Part shown: positions 17,931 to 26,742 of the stretch, piece by piece
Numbering within the stretch: position 1 is the first letter of the stretch
How the letters are laid out: every line of letters starts with the position of its first letter
DNA from: Mesorhizobium loti
GTDB lineage: Bacteria > Pseudomonadota > Alphaproteobacteria > Rhizobiales > Rhizobiaceae
Reading direction: 5' to 3'
Assembly (NCBI GenBank): GCA_014189435.1
Contig: CP050293.1
Span: 3,973,001-4,037,000 of the forward strand
DNA: 64,000 nucleotides
Translations under genes and position numbers: made by a program
The notes under the pieces: model-generated
Database searches by the model: none
The model's input: the letters and a program-made list of their open reading frames with translations, nothing else
Told to the model about the DNA's origin: nothing

Positions 17931-19460
17931 ATGTTTGTTTTCGGCAGCGGAACAGCCATCATGCGTCGCCGTTGTCCAGAAAGCATCCTGGCAATTTTGC
18001 TGCTTGTCAGCTGGGCTCTCATGCTCAGAATGTCGCTTTCGCATGATGTAGTCTACCAGATGTGGGTCGCCCGACAGTTGATCGGCGGGACTAGACTCTA
18101 TGGCGAGATTGTCGAGCTGAATCCGCCGCTTTGGTTCTGGATGGCGGTTCCGATCGAGCGCATGGCTCAAATTCTAGGCGCGACCGCCGGCGCTGCGGTC
18201 GTGACGGCGGTCACAGCGTTCGCGGCGCTCGCCTTGGCGTCTCTTGCTGCCATCATATCTGATGACACAATAGGCCGAAGAATGGTCCTGTTAAGCGCGG
18301 CGGGTCTTTCGATGCTGCTCATCCCGCTGGCCGACTTCGGGCAACGCGAGCACCTGGCGCTCATTGGAGCATTGCCATATGCCTTCCTCATTGCGCGGCG
18401 CGCCGACGGCGCCGTCGTGTCTTTGAAGACAGCCGCGACTGCCGGTGCCCTCGCTGCAGCCGGCTTTGCTCTAAAGCACTATTTTGTCATGGTGCCGATC
18501 CTGCTGGAACTCTGGCTCATATTCCGGCTGCGGCGGACCTGGAGACCTTTCCGACCCGAAACGATGGTGTTGGGAGCCGCCGCCTCGGTCTATGCCATAG
18601 CGGTATTCGTCTTTGCGCAAGAATACCTCCGAACAATCGTGCCTATGCTTGCAGCAGCTTATGACGGCTACAACAGTTCACTTCAAACGCAACTGCTCAA
18701 CCCGCGCGTTCTTTTCTGGGGCCTCGCAGCGATCGTCATCGCTTGCCTCCGGAAGCGCGCGCCATCTGAATCGATTGCGGCGGGCGTGGCGGCCATTGGA
18801 TTTGCTCTAGCGTACTTCGCACAGCAGAAAGGATTTCGCTATCATACGGTGCCGGTAACCGGGCTGGCTTTCTTCGCGCTCTGCGCAATGTTGAACCTGC
18901 ACGAACGTACAGCCGGCGCGGCTATCCGACAAACCGCGATCATGGTCGTTGGATTAATACCAGTTCTCTTGGCCGCTCTTCTAGGCCCTTACAGAAATCC
19001 CAATGAAGAACCAGTCCTGGCATTACTCCACACGGTCCCGCCCGGATCTCCCGTGATCATGCTGACCGCGAATCCAAGCAACATCTGGCCCATGATCGAG
19101 AACCAAGGCCTCGTCTGGCCTTCGAGGCATTTCAGCTTCTGGATGACCATCGTGATGGCGAAGCAATTGAAAGCGGCCGGCCGGCTGACGCCTACGCTAG
19201 AGGTAATGGCGGAGAACGTTCGAACTCAAACGGCCGACGATCTTATATGCAATCCACCTGACATGATCCTAGTGGATGATCTGAGCAGGTCAAAAGCCGG
19301 GACTTTTGATCTCGTCGCTTTCTTCAGCGAGAATGAGGAGTTCCGTGCGATATTCTCACATTATGCTAAACGCGAATCGGCGATGAATTTTACTGCGTAC
19401 GCAAAACAGGGAAACTGGAGGCCTGAAAACAGACCGAGCATGTGCAGAAATGTATTCTAA
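17931..19460 (+). CDS. Polytopic membrane protein, GT-C glycosyltransferase-like
   Basis: The protein has about 509 residues and some ten hydrophobic segments, then a soluble tail of about 120 residues. The first loop, SHDVVYQMWVARQLIGGTRLY followed by ELNPPLWFWMAVP, matches the layout of GT-C enzymes: an acidic residue after helix 1, then an NPPL motif before helix 2. These use polyprenyl-phosphate sugars at the membrane. The exact family is not recognised. Codon use (ATA, TTA, AGA, CTA) and GC are unlike the neighbours, suggesting transfer. The start is uncertain: ATG 17931 or 17961, or an upstream one at 17703. Confidence 0.65.
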   Translation: MFVFGSGTAIMRRRCPESILAILLLVSWALMLRMSLSHDVVYQMWVARQLIGGTRLYGEIVELNPPLWFWMAVPIERMAQILGATAGAAVVTAVTAFAALALASLAAIISDDTIGRRMVLLSAAGLSMLLIPLADFGQREHLALIGALPYAFLIARRADGAVVSLKTAATAGALAAAGFALKHYFVMVPILLELWLIFRLRRTWRPFRPETMVLGAAASVYAIAVFVFAQEYLRTIVPMLAAAYDGYNSSLQTQLLNPRVLFWGLAAIVIACLRKRAPSESIAAGVAAIGFALAYFAQQKGFRYHTVPVTGLAFFALCAMLNLHERTAGAAIRQTAIMVVGLIPVLLAALLGPYRNPNEEPVLALLHTVPPGSPVIMLTANPSNIWPMIENQGLVWPSRHFSFWMTIVMAKQLKAAGRLTPTLEVMAENVRTQTADDLICNPPDMILVDDLSRSKAGTFDLVAFFSENEEFRAIFSHYAKRESAMNFTAYAKQGNWRPENRPSMCRNVF

Positions 19461-19551
19461 GTGTTTGACCTTGGCGAAATAATGGATCGTGGGAGCGCCA
19501 CCTCGATCAGGCGATCCTTCACACCCCCTCAGGCCTTTTGGTCTCGCTACG

Positions 19552-19899
19552 CTACTTCACCGCCTCCTCATAAACATCAGCCTTGAACCCCAACAGAATC
19601 CGGTCGCCGACCTCCAGCACCGGCCGCTTGATCATGGTCGGCTTGGCCAGCATCAGCGCCTTGGCCTTCTTTTCGTCGAGGCCCTGCTTGTCCTTGTCCG
19701 CCAGTTCGCGGAACGTCGTGCTCGCCTTGTTGAGCAGCTTTTCCCAGCCGACCTTGCCCGCCCAGCCATCCAGCCGCCTGGCGTCCAGGCCCTCAGCCCT
19801 GAAATCGTGAAACCTGTAGGCAACGTCATGGCCCTCCAGCCAGACGCGCGCCTTCCTGACTGTGTCGCAGGTGGTGATGCCGTACATGGTGATCGTCAA
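19552..19899 (-). CDS. ArsC/Spx-family protein, copy 2
   Basis: The protein has 115 residues from a TTG start matching copy 1. It differs from copy 1 only at a few positions (for example ITTCDTVRK for IATCDTVKK, and the C-terminal end LGFKADVYEEAVK). Nucleotide identity over the gene is very high, so the duplication is recent or the copies are kept alike by gene conversion. It sits about 90 bases beyond the membrane gene, on the opposite strand. Confidence 0.85.
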   Translation of the reverse strand: MTITMYGITTCDTVRKARVWLEGHDVAYRFHDFRAEGLDARRLDGWAGKVGWEKLLNKASTTFRELADKDKQGLDEKKAKALMLAKPTMIKRPVLEVGDRILLGFKADVYEEAVK

Positions 19900-20056
19900 A
19901 AGCGTGCTTCCCTTGGCTGACAAAGCCGAATCCGAACGACAGCCTAAAACCACCCTTCCCGCTTTGCCAGCACCGTGGCCCACGCCGGCGGATTTTTGCG
20001 CTTGCCAATACTAAGGATTTTTCCTAAGTAATGCAAAACTGGGAAAGGAAAGAGCC

Positions 20057-20629
20057 ATGGCCAGGATCGTTGTTTCGGAATTGATCTCAATCGATGGCGT
20101 GATGGAGGCGCCCGGCGGCGAACCGGGCTACCGGCACACCAACTGGGTCGGCAAGCGGCACGAAGCCGGACAAATCGAATACAAATTCCAGGAAGTGCTC
20201 GACCACGAGGCGCTGCTGATCGGCCGGGTTACCTATGAAAGCTTCGCTGGCGGCTGGCCGAGCTACAAGGGCGCGTTTGCGGACCGCATGAACAGCATGC
20301 CGAAATACGTGGTCTCCTCGACGCTCGACAAGCCGGCATGGAACAACACGACCGTGCTTCAGGGCGAGCCGATGGCCGCTATCCGCAAGCTCAAGCACGA
20401 GTTGAAAGGCGATATCGTCGTTGGCGGCAGCCGCATGCTGGTCAACGCACTCAAACGACACGATCTGGTCGACGAGTACCGGCTGATGGTGTTTCCCGTC
20501 ATCCTCGGCAGCGGTGCGCAGCTTTTCGACCGGACTGAGGACGCGACCGACCTCAAGCTCGTCGACACGCGCGCCTTCGACAATGGCGCCGTGGTGCTCA
20601 CCTATCATGTCGAGCGGGCACAGCCATGA
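20057..20629 (+). CDS. Dihydrofolate reductase-family protein (RibD C-terminal-like)
   Basis: The protein has 190 residues. The segments ELISIDGVMEAPGG, LLIGRVTYESFAGGWP, KYVVSSTLDKPAWNN and VVGGSRMLVNALKRHDLVDEY (given in part) are typical of the YyaP/YwjB-type DHFR-like fold, which binds NADPH. Substrates of this group are unknown. It heads a tight operon with an ArsR regulator and an SRPBCC protein, the genes overlapping by ATGA. A GGAAAGGAAAG site precedes the ATG. Confidence 0.9.
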   Translation: MARIVVSELISIDGVMEAPGGEPGYRHTNWVGKRHEAGQIEYKFQEVLDHEALLIGRVTYESFAGGWPSYKGAFADRMNSMPKYVVSSTLDKPAWNNTTVLQGEPMAAIRKLKHELKGDIVVGGSRMLVNALKRHDLVDEYRLMVFPVILGSGAQLFDRTEDATDLKLVDTRAFDNGAVVLTYHVERAQP

Positions 20630-20982
20630 CCAGCTTGCAGCCTGCAACGCCGACACTTCCGCCAATCGACGGCATCTTTCGCGCGCTTGCCGACCCTACG
20701 CGACGCCGCGTTGTCGAACGATTGAACCGCAGCCCCGCTTCGGTCAGCGAACTCGCAGAACCTTTCGAGATGGCGCTGCCGTCCTTCATCGAGCATCTCA
20801 AGGTGCTTGAGGTGTGCGGGCTGGTGCGCTCGCAAAAGACCGGCCGGGTCAGGACCTATCAACTGGCGCCCGAGCCGCTGAAACTCGCCGAAAACTGGCT
20901 CGCCGAACAGCGCACGCTGTGGGAGCGCCGCCTCGACCAGTTCGACGCCTATGTGATGACCCTCAAGGAGCAGGAAAAATGA
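20626..20982 (+). CDS. ArsR-family winged-helix regulator
   Basis: The protein has 118 residues. It begins with the block [21 protein letters not shown], typical of the ArsR subgroup that is paired with SRPBCC/AHSA1 proteins and lacks metal-binding Cys pairs. The recognition helix lies in [22 protein letters not shown] (given in part). The start overlaps the previous stop and its stop overlaps the next start, each by ATGA. Confidence 0.92.
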   Translation: MTSLQPATPTLPPIDGIFRALADPTRRRVVERLNRSPASVSELAEPFEMALPSFIEHLKVLEVCGLVRSQKTGRVRTYQLAPEPLKLAENWLAEQRTLWERRLDQFDAYVMTLKEQEK

Positions 20983-21458
20983 GCTATCCCCTCAAGCCGG
21001 ATCCCAGACTGGACCTTGTGCTGGAGCGCGTCATTGATGCGCCGCGCGAATTGCTGTGGCGCGCCTGGACGACACCGGAGCATGTCAAGCAGTGGTTCAC
21101 GCCGAAGCCGTGGATGATCACCGACTGCGAGATCGACCTCAGGCCGGGTGGATTGTTCCGCACACGCATGCAGTCGCCAGACGGCAAGGAAGTCAACGAC
21201 CGCCATTGCTGCTATCTCGAAATCGTGCCTAACGAGCGGCTGGTGTGGACGGATGCGCTGCTGCCGGGCTACCGGCCGTCAGGCGAGCCTTTCATCACCG
21301 CGGTCATTTCCCTCCAGCCGGATGGCCGGGGCACGCGCTACACCGCCACCGCCATCCATCGCGACGAGGCGACCCGCAACAATCACGAAGAGATGGGTTT
21401 CTTCGACGGTTGGGGCACGGTGGCCGATCAGCTTGCGCAGTATGTGAAGACGATCTGA
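20979..21458 (+). CDS. SRPBCC/AHSA1-family protein
   Basis: The protein has 159 residues with the START-like fold that binds hydrophobic ligands. The segments [23 protein letters not shown] (given in part) and the C-terminal [19 protein letters not shown] are diagnostic. It is the third gene of the DHFR-like/ArsR/SRPBCC operon, and a strong hairpin follows the stop. Confidence 0.92.
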   Translation: MSYPLKPDPRLDLVLERVIDAPRELLWRAWTTPEHVKQWFTPKPWMITDCEIDLRPGGLFRTRMQSPDGKEVNDRHCCYLEIVPNERLVWTDALLPGYRPSGEPFITAVISLQPDGRGTRYTATAIHRDEATRNNHEEMGFFDGWGTVADQLAQYVKTI

Positions 21459-21466
21459 TCTTCTCA

Positions 21467-21499
21467 CATGGCGGCCAGGACGTTGTCCTGACCGCCATG
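21467..21499 (+). terminator. Stem-loop terminator after the SRPBCC gene
   Basis: CATGGCGG and CCGCCATG arms, extended inward by CAGGAC and GTCCTG, form a strong stem 9 bases after the stop. The run of T after it is weak (CTTGTTCTC), so termination efficiency is uncertain. Confidence 0.6.
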
Positions 21500-21559
21500 C
21501 TTGTTCTCAACCCGGCAGCGAAGAGAGCAGGCTCCAGGAAGCCGGTGGCATTCCCGGCC

Positions 21560-21913
21560 CTAGTAGTAGAAGCGCTCTTCGGCGATCTTGCCGTCCTTGA
21601 CCGTGTAGAGGGCAACTTCATCCATGGTGACACGCTCGCCGGTGGCCTTAGGCGTTATGTCGAACTTGAAGCGCACCGCGAACTGGTCGCCGTTGACATA
21701 GGGGCCCTCGACCGAGCCGCCATGCACTTCGTTGTTCTCCTGCCACCACTGGCCCTTCTGCCTGAGAGCCTCCTTGCCACGGGCGATGGCCATCGGCCCC
21801 TCCATGGCTTCGAGGCTGACGATATCATCGGCATTGTATTTCTCGGCAGCACCGACATGATCGCCCTGCTGGAGCAGTTCGGTGAAATCCTTGGCAATTT
21901 CCGCGATGGTCAT
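21560..21913 (-). CDS. SnoaL-like (NTF2-fold) protein
   Basis: The protein has 117 residues. The layout FTELLQQGDHVGAAEKYNADDIVSLEA, then GKEALRQKGQWW, then DEVALYTVKDGKIAEERFYY (each given in part) matches the SnoaL-like polyketide cyclase or limonene-epoxide hydrolase fold. No catalytic function can be assigned. It stands alone, convergent with the SRPBCC operon. Confidence 0.88.
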   Translation of the reverse strand: MTIAEIAKDFTELLQQGDHVGAAEKYNADDIVSLEAMEGPMAIARGKEALRQKGQWWQENNEVHGGSVEGPYVNGDQFAVRFKFDITPKATGERVTMDEVALYTVKDGKIAEERFYY

Positions 21914-22060
21914 TTGTGTTCCTCCTGTTCAGACGCATTGCAAATAGGGAACCGCTTGCTGGCCTGCCATCGTCAATCCGCGCCGAAGCTGACAAGCCGT
22001 GTCAGGATGATGGATATCGCGCGGAACATGTGACGACGACGTGACGGAGCGATCGGCGCG

Positions 22061-22671
22061 TCACATCGCGCTCAGCGGCCAACATTCCGGGAAAACGTAC
22101 TTCTTCAGTCCGCGCAAGCTGTGCACAAGAGCGAACTCCCGTGCAACAAAGCTGATTGGATCGATAGGCTGTTGCGGGATAAGTTTCTGGTCATAGGCAA
22201 GCGTCAAATGTGGGACGAATCCGTCTGACGCTTTGAGACCTTCGCGCAACATTTCAGCGCCAAGCCTCCTGCTCAATTCACAAACCTGTCCGTCGTCGGC
22301 GAGAAGCACGAACGGATGCTTGGCGGGCTACCCCTTGTCGCCGGGCGGCCGGGAAAGCTCCTGAAATGACGAAAGGTGACCTCGAACTCAGGCATAGCGA
22401 TGCGCCGCCCCGATCGGGCGGCTGCAAAGACGGTTTTCGTTCGCAACCTCTTGTAATCACCGACGTGCTGCAGGCTAACATGAAACCGATGGTACAGCAG
22501 ACGGGAGCCGGTTATCCCGCATTGGCTGCATAACCCGTTTTGACAATCGGCAAACCGAGAATAGTCCTTCGGCTGCAAGAACAAGCCGTAGAATACGCGA
22601 TCCGGCCGTTTGGGCCGCCATGGCGGCTCTGGAATTCCGAAATCGAATTCGCCTTGCAGATACATACGCAT
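22061..22671 (-). pseudogene. 2'-5' RNA ligase family gene, frameshifted
   Basis: Two frames together make a LigT-like 2H phosphoesterase. The upstream frame (22273-22671) has RPDRVFYGLFLQP and the first HxS/T motif, HVSLQHVGDY. The downstream frame (22061-22309) has VLLADDGQ and the second motif, HLTLAY, in VPHLTLAYD. The frames switch near 22325-22350, around the expected F-P-G-R-P segment, where the second frame also meets a TAG. The two halves of the active site are therefore separated. A base-calling error or a real mutation could explain it. Everything else looks full length. Confidence 0.75.
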
Positions 22672-22843
22672 ACGCCCGACAAGGAACGCTCCCGTTTTGG
22701 TCTACAACTAGAACAAAACAGGAACATTCGTTTGAGTCAAGCGTATATTGACCCGAAGTCTACGCCCCATAATCGATGATGCCCTTTGACCCAAGGAAAT
22801 CGTGGATCGCCCAATCGGCTCCGGTTCTTAAATATCGGTGGGA

Positions 22844-23929
22844 CTAGCTTGGCAGGATGGGGCAATTGGCGCCACGGCGCAGGCGGATATGCGCCACGTC
22901 GCCGGCGCTGAATTGAAAACCCTCGGCCTGGCGCGGCGCGTCGATGACGACAGGTGCGCCCTCCCCGAGTTCGGCATGCAGGCGCAGCGTGCGTCCGTGA
23001 AAGACGACGCTGTTGACGCGCGCCGGTGCGGTGCCGGGCGCGGCCACGGTCATCGCCAGCAAATCCTCCGGGCGCACGCCAATGGTCCGCACCTCGCCTT
23101 GCCCGGGTGACTGGCCGGTTTCAGAAATGGCCTCCAGCGGCAGGGTGCCGGCGGTGAAACGCAAGCGATCGCCATCGCGGCCAATAAACCGCGATTGCAG
23201 GAGATTCATGGTGCCGATGAAGCTCGCCACAAACTTCGTGGCGGGCCGGTCGTAAAGGGTGGCCGGCGGCGCGATCTGCTCGACGCGGCCCTTGTTCATG
23301 ACGACGATGCGGTCGGAGATCGACAAGGCTTCGGTCTGGTCGTGGGTGACCATGACGAAGGTGGTGCCGAGCCGCGACTGCAGCCGCTTCAGTTCGACCT
23401 GCATCTGCTCGCGCAGATGCGCGTCGAGCGCCGACAGCGGCTCGTCGAGCAGCAGCACGCGCGGCTCGCAGACGATGGCGCGCGCCAGTGCGACGCGCTG
23501 GCGCTGGCCGCCAGACAGTTCCGAGACGCGGGCGCCGAGCTTGTCGGCGAGACCGACCATGTCGAGGGCGTCGCCGGTGCGCTTTGCCTGCTCGGCTCCA
23601 GACAGTTTGCGCAGGGACAGGCCGAAGCCGACATTTTCCGCGACATTCATGTGCGGAAACAGCGCGTAGTCCTGGAATACGGTGTTGACCGGCCGGTCGA
23701 ACGGCCGAAGGGCCGTGATATCGCGGCCGTCGAGCAACACCTTGCCACTCGACGGGCTTTCGAAGCCGGCGATGACGCGCAGGCTGGTGGTCTTGCCGCA
23801 GCCGGACGGCCCGAGCAGCGTGATGAATTCACCGCTGATAATGTCGAGGTCGACGGCGTCGAGCCCAACGATGCCGCCGGGAAAAATCTTTGAGACCGCC
23901 TGCAGCCGCACAAGGGAATCAAGCGCCAT
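22844..23929 (-). CDS. Polyamine-type ABC transporter ATP-binding protein
   Basis: The protein has about 361 residues of the PotA/CUT1-like type. It shows Walker A GPSGCGKTTS, Q-loop FQDYALFPHM, signature LSGGQRQRVALARA and Walker B VLLLDEPLSALD, followed by a C-terminal TOBE regulatory domain with GVRPEDLL. I take MALDSLVRL (23929) as the start; it overlaps the stop of the XRE gene by 11 bases. It is the last gene of a leftward operon with two permeases and a binding protein. Confidence 0.92.
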   Translation of the reverse strand: MALDSLVRLQAVSKIFPGGIVGLDAVDLDIISGEFITLLGPSGCGKTTSLRVIAGFESPSSGKVLLDGRDITALRPFDRPVNTVFQDYALFPHMNVAENVGFGLSLRKLSGAEQAKRTGDALDMVGLADKLGARVSELSGGQRQRVALARAIVCEPRVLLLDEPLSALDAHLREQMQVELKRLQSRLGTTFVMVTHDQTEALSISDRIVVMNKGRVEQIAPPATLYDRPATKFVASFIGTMNLLQSRFIGRDGDRLRFTAGTLPLEAISETGQSPGQGEVRTIGVRPEDLLAMTVAAPGTAPARVNSVVFHGRTLRLHAELGEGAPVVIDAPRQAEGFQFSAGDVAHIRLRRGANCPILPS

Positions 23930-24527
23930 CGCGAACCTCGGACGGCTTCGTGGTATTGACCCAGAGGATCTGGCAGCGCTCGGCGCCCGGATTGCGGAAG
24001 GCATGCAAAAGCGTGCTCTTGAACGCAAAACTGTCGCCGGCCTTCAGCACGTACTTTGTCGAATCCACCACCAGTTCGACCTCGCCGGCCAGCACGAAGC
24101 CGAATTCATGGCCGGCATGCGCATAGGCCTCGGCCGTGCCGCCGCGGGCTTCCACCGTCACCAGCATGCCGGTCAGCGTCGCGCCGGGCGGCGACAGCAG
24201 CGCCTTTGCAATGCCTTCCGATTTCACCGGGATTTGCCGCCGCTTGTCGGCACGCACGCAATAGAGATCGTTGACGGCATCGTTGCCGTCGGCGATCAGC
24301 GCCGACGGTTCGATGTCGAGGGCAGCCGCGAGCGGCCAGATCACCTTGACGCGCAGAGAAGACATGCCGCGCTCGATCTGGCTCAATGCACCGATCGACA
24401 CGCCGGCCTTTGCCGCAAGATCGGCCAGCGACAGGTTGCGCTCCAGCCGTAGCGCCCGCACGCGCCGGCCGACCCGCACATCGGCATCGTCCTTCGGCTT
24501 CTCGGTTGCCTCGTTAAGCATGTCCAT
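23919..24527 (-). CDS. XRE-family regulator with cupin sensor domain
   Basis: The protein has about 202 residues. The N-terminal HTH is LSLADLAAKAGVSIGALSQIERG (given in part). The C-terminal cupin_2 barrel has HAGHEFGFVLAGEVEL and LKAGDSFAFKSTLLHAFRN. This architecture is that of PuuR-type regulators of putrescine use, which fits its place between the transporter genes. It probably binds the shared TGAAA sites upstream of the operon and of the oxidase gene. The start at 24527 avoids a leader encoded by the adjacent repeat element. Confidence 0.9.
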   Translation of the reverse strand: MDMLNEATEKPKDDADVRVGRRVRALRLERNLSLADLAAKAGVSIGALSQIERGMSSLRVKVIWPLAAALDIEPSALIADGNDAVNDLYCVRADKRRQIPVKSEGIAKALLSPPGATLTGMLVTVEARGGTAEAYAHAGHEFGFVLAGEVELVVDSTKYVLKAGDSFAFKSTLLHAFRNPGAERCQILWVNTTKPSEVRDGA

Positions 24528-24550
24528 GCATGGGTCCTCGTTTGCTTTTC

Positions 24551-24785
24551 CCTTCTCCCCTTGTGGGGTGAGAAGCGGTTTGCGCAGCGAACGAAAAGCC
24601 AATTGCTTGGCTTTTCGAACTTCGAACGCCCTGAGCCTGCGAAGGGCCGAGCGTGGTTAGTCGATCCACCCTGCAGGGTCCCCGCTGCTTCGCAGCGTCC
24701 CAGCGTTCGCCGGCCTTTCATCGTGCCACTGGCACGATGAATTCCGCTTACGCGAACCGGCTGCTCACCCCACAAGGGGAGAAGG
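24551..24785. repeat. MITE-like repeat element with 22-bp inverted ends
   Basis: The ends CCTTCTCCCCTTGTGGGGTGAG (24551-24572) and its exact complement (24764-24785) enclose about 190 bases with no gene. The interior holds small hairpins, such as AAAAGCCAA with TTGGCTTTT at about 24595-24616 and the TCGTGCCACTGGCACGA palindrome near 24721. It sits inside the polyamine operon, between the binding-protein gene and the XRE gene. No target-site duplication is obvious. Confidence 0.7.
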
Positions 24786-24796
24786 AAGAACCAGCG

Positions 24797-25891
24797 TCAG
24801 CCGCCCGCCTTGACCTTTTCGAACATCTTGGCGAGGTCGTCATTCTGTTTCATCGGTCCGGTGAAGATGGTGGTCTTCAGCATCACTTCCGGGTCGGACG
24901 GCAGCTGCAATTTCTCCAGCTCCTCCTTTGGCACGGTGGCAAAGGCGGAACTCAGCGAGCTGCCATAGCCATAGGCCTCGATCAGGTATTTGCCGGAGTC
25001 GGCGTCCAGCCGGCTGTTGATGAAGTCATAGGCGAGATCGACATTCTTGGCGTCCTTGAGCATGACGAAGCCGCAGGCCCAGGTCAGCATGCCTTCCTTC
25101 GGTTTCATGAACTCGACCGGCACGCCCTGCTTCTTGAGCGAGGTGGCCGACGCGTTCCAGGTCATGGCGGCGACCAGTTGGCCGCTGGCCAGCGCCTGTT
25201 CGACGGAGGTCATGTCGGTGGTGTAGTTGGAGAGCAACGGGCGCTGCTCGCGCAGCTTCTCGGCCACCTTGTCCATCTCGGCAGGCGTCATGTCGAACGG
25301 ATTGACGCCGGCCAGAAGTGCGGCAACGATCGGCGTGTCATGCACGGCGTCGATGGTTGCCATGCGGCCGGCATACTGCTTGTCCCACAAAAGGTTCCAA
25401 CTCGCCTCCGGGTTCTTCACCAGATCGGTGCGGTAGAGGATCGAGGTGTTGCCCCAGTCCCACGGCACCATCCAGACCTTGCCGTCGCCGGCCTGCAGGT
25501 CGGGCAGGTTCTTGAACACCGGGAAGATCGAATCCCAGTTCTTGATGCGCTTGGTGTCGATCGGCTGCAGCAGGCCTTCCTTGTTCCAGCGCGCCACCTT
25601 GTCATAGCAGGGATGCGCAATGTCGGGGCGGAAGCCGGCCTTGACCTTGGTGAAGGCGTCGTCGTCGTCACCGAAGATCGAGGCCTCGACGCCATCGGGG
25701 TGGGCGGCGAGGAAGCTCTTGTTGAAGTCGGGCAGTTCATAGCCCGACCAGGTGAAATATTGCAGCTTGTCGCCGGCGAAAGCGACGGTCGACGACAGCG
25801 CCAAGGCCAGGGCGGCCAGGCCGGCCCGGACCGTCTTTCCGGATATCAGGTGGCCAGATTTCAGGTCGCCAGATTTCAGGTCGAATGCCAT
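24797..25891 (-). CDS. Polyamine-type ABC transporter substrate-binding protein
   Basis: Periplasmic receptor of 364 residues, PotD/PotF-like (SBP_bac_8). The signal peptide core is AGLAALALALSSTVAFA, with cleavage likely before GDKLQYFTWSGY, the usual start of this group. The stretch VWMVPWDWGNTSILYR is typical. The N terminus carries an in-frame duplication (DLKSGDLKSG) from a 15-base tandem repeat at 25853-25882. The start overlaps the preceding permease gene by 16 bases. Confidence 0.92.
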   Translation of the reverse strand: MAFDLKSGDLKSGHLISGKTVRAGLAALALALSSTVAFAGDKLQYFTWSGYELPDFNKSFLAAHPDGVEASIFGDDDDAFTKVKAGFRPDIAHPCYDKVARWNKEGLLQPIDTKRIKNWDSIFPVFKNLPDLQAGDGKVWMVPWDWGNTSILYRTDLVKNPEASWNLLWDKQYAGRMATIDAVHDTPIVAALLAGVNPFDMTPAEMDKVAEKLREQRPLLSNYTTDMTSVEQALASGQLVAAMTWNASATSLKKQGVPVEFMKPKEGMLTWACGFVMLKDAKNVDLAYDFINSRLDADSGKYLIEAYGYGSSLSSAFATVPKEELEKLQLPSDPEVMLKTTIFTGPMKQNDDLAKMFEKVKAGG

Positions 25892-26742
25892 TGCAGTTCT
25901 CCTCTCTTGGTTTGTTTTGGTTGTGATGGATCGGCGGGCGCCGGCGCGGACAGGCCGCGATGGCGCAGGATTTCGGCTGCTGCCGCGATGACGAAGGACA
26001 CAGCCAGGATCGTCGTGCCCAGCGCCATGACCGTCGGCAGTGATCTGGGGAACCTGAGCTGGCTCCAGATGTAGAGCGGCAGTGTCGGCTCGGTGCCGGC
26101 GAGGAAGAAGACGACGATGAATTCGTCGAAGGAGATCAGGAAGGCCAGCATGAAGGCCGAGACGATGGCCGGCAGGCTGAGCGGCAGCATGACCCGCCGG
26201 AACGTCGTCCAGTCGGAAGCACCGAGATCGAGAGCCGCCTCGCGAATGGTCTTCGGGATGGCGGCGAAGCGGCTGCGCATGATCACCACGGTCGTCGGCA
26301 GCGCCACCAATATGTGGCCGAGAACGATGGCGATACGCGATGGACCGAGACCGATGAGGTTGATGAGGATCAGCAGCGATATGCCGACGATGACGCCCGG
26401 GATCAGGATCGGCAGCCGCGCGATGGCGCTGATGGTGGCGGCCAGCGGCGAGCGGCCATAGAGGTCCATGTAGGACACGGTGATGCCGCAGAGCGTTGCG
26501 CCAGTGGCGGCAATGACACCGATGACGAGGCTGTTCAAGAGCGCACCGGTCAGCGCCGAATTGCCGAACAAAGTCGCGTACCATTGCAAGGTAAAGCCTT
26601 GCAGCGGAAACGCTGCCTGGATCGAGTTGTTGAAGGAAAACAGCGGGATCAGCAGGACTGGCAGATAGAGAAAGACCAGATAGGCAATGACGTAGACGCC
26701 AAGCCAGCCGCCGCCTCGCTGTGTGTGCCGCCCCTCGCTCAT
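25876..26742 (-). CDS. Polyamine-type ABC transporter permease, PotC-like
   Basis: The protein has 288 residues with six membrane helices. The EAA loop reads EAALDLGASDWTTFRRVMLPLS, which contacts the ATPase. An N-terminal helix YVIAYLVFLYLPVLLIPLF and the LQWYATLFGN segment are typical of PotC. It overlaps the upstream permease gene by ATGA and the downstream binding-protein gene by 16 bases. Confidence 0.92.
   Translation of the reverse strand: MSEGRHTQRGGGWLGVYVIAYLVFLYLPVLLIPLFSFNNSIQAAFPLQGFTLQWYATLFGNSALTGALLNSLVIGVIAATGATLCGITVSYMDLYGRSPLAATISAIARLPILIPGVIVGISLLILINLIGLGPSRIAIVLGHILVALPTTVVIMRSRFAAIPKTIREAALDLGASDWTTFRRVMLPLSLPAIVSAFMLAFLISFDEFIVVFFLAGTEPTLPLYIWSQLRFPRSLPTVMALGTTILAVSFVIAAAAEILRHRGLSAPAPADPSQPKQTKRGELQWHST

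Noticed and set aside
24551..24785. Inverted ends considered as an insertion sequence
   Set aside because: Only about 190 bases lie between the ends and no transposase frame is present, so it was listed as a repeat element.
24653..26074. 473-codon plus-strand ORF across the polyamine operon
   Set aside because: Opposite to the binding-protein and permease genes and composed of shadow residues.
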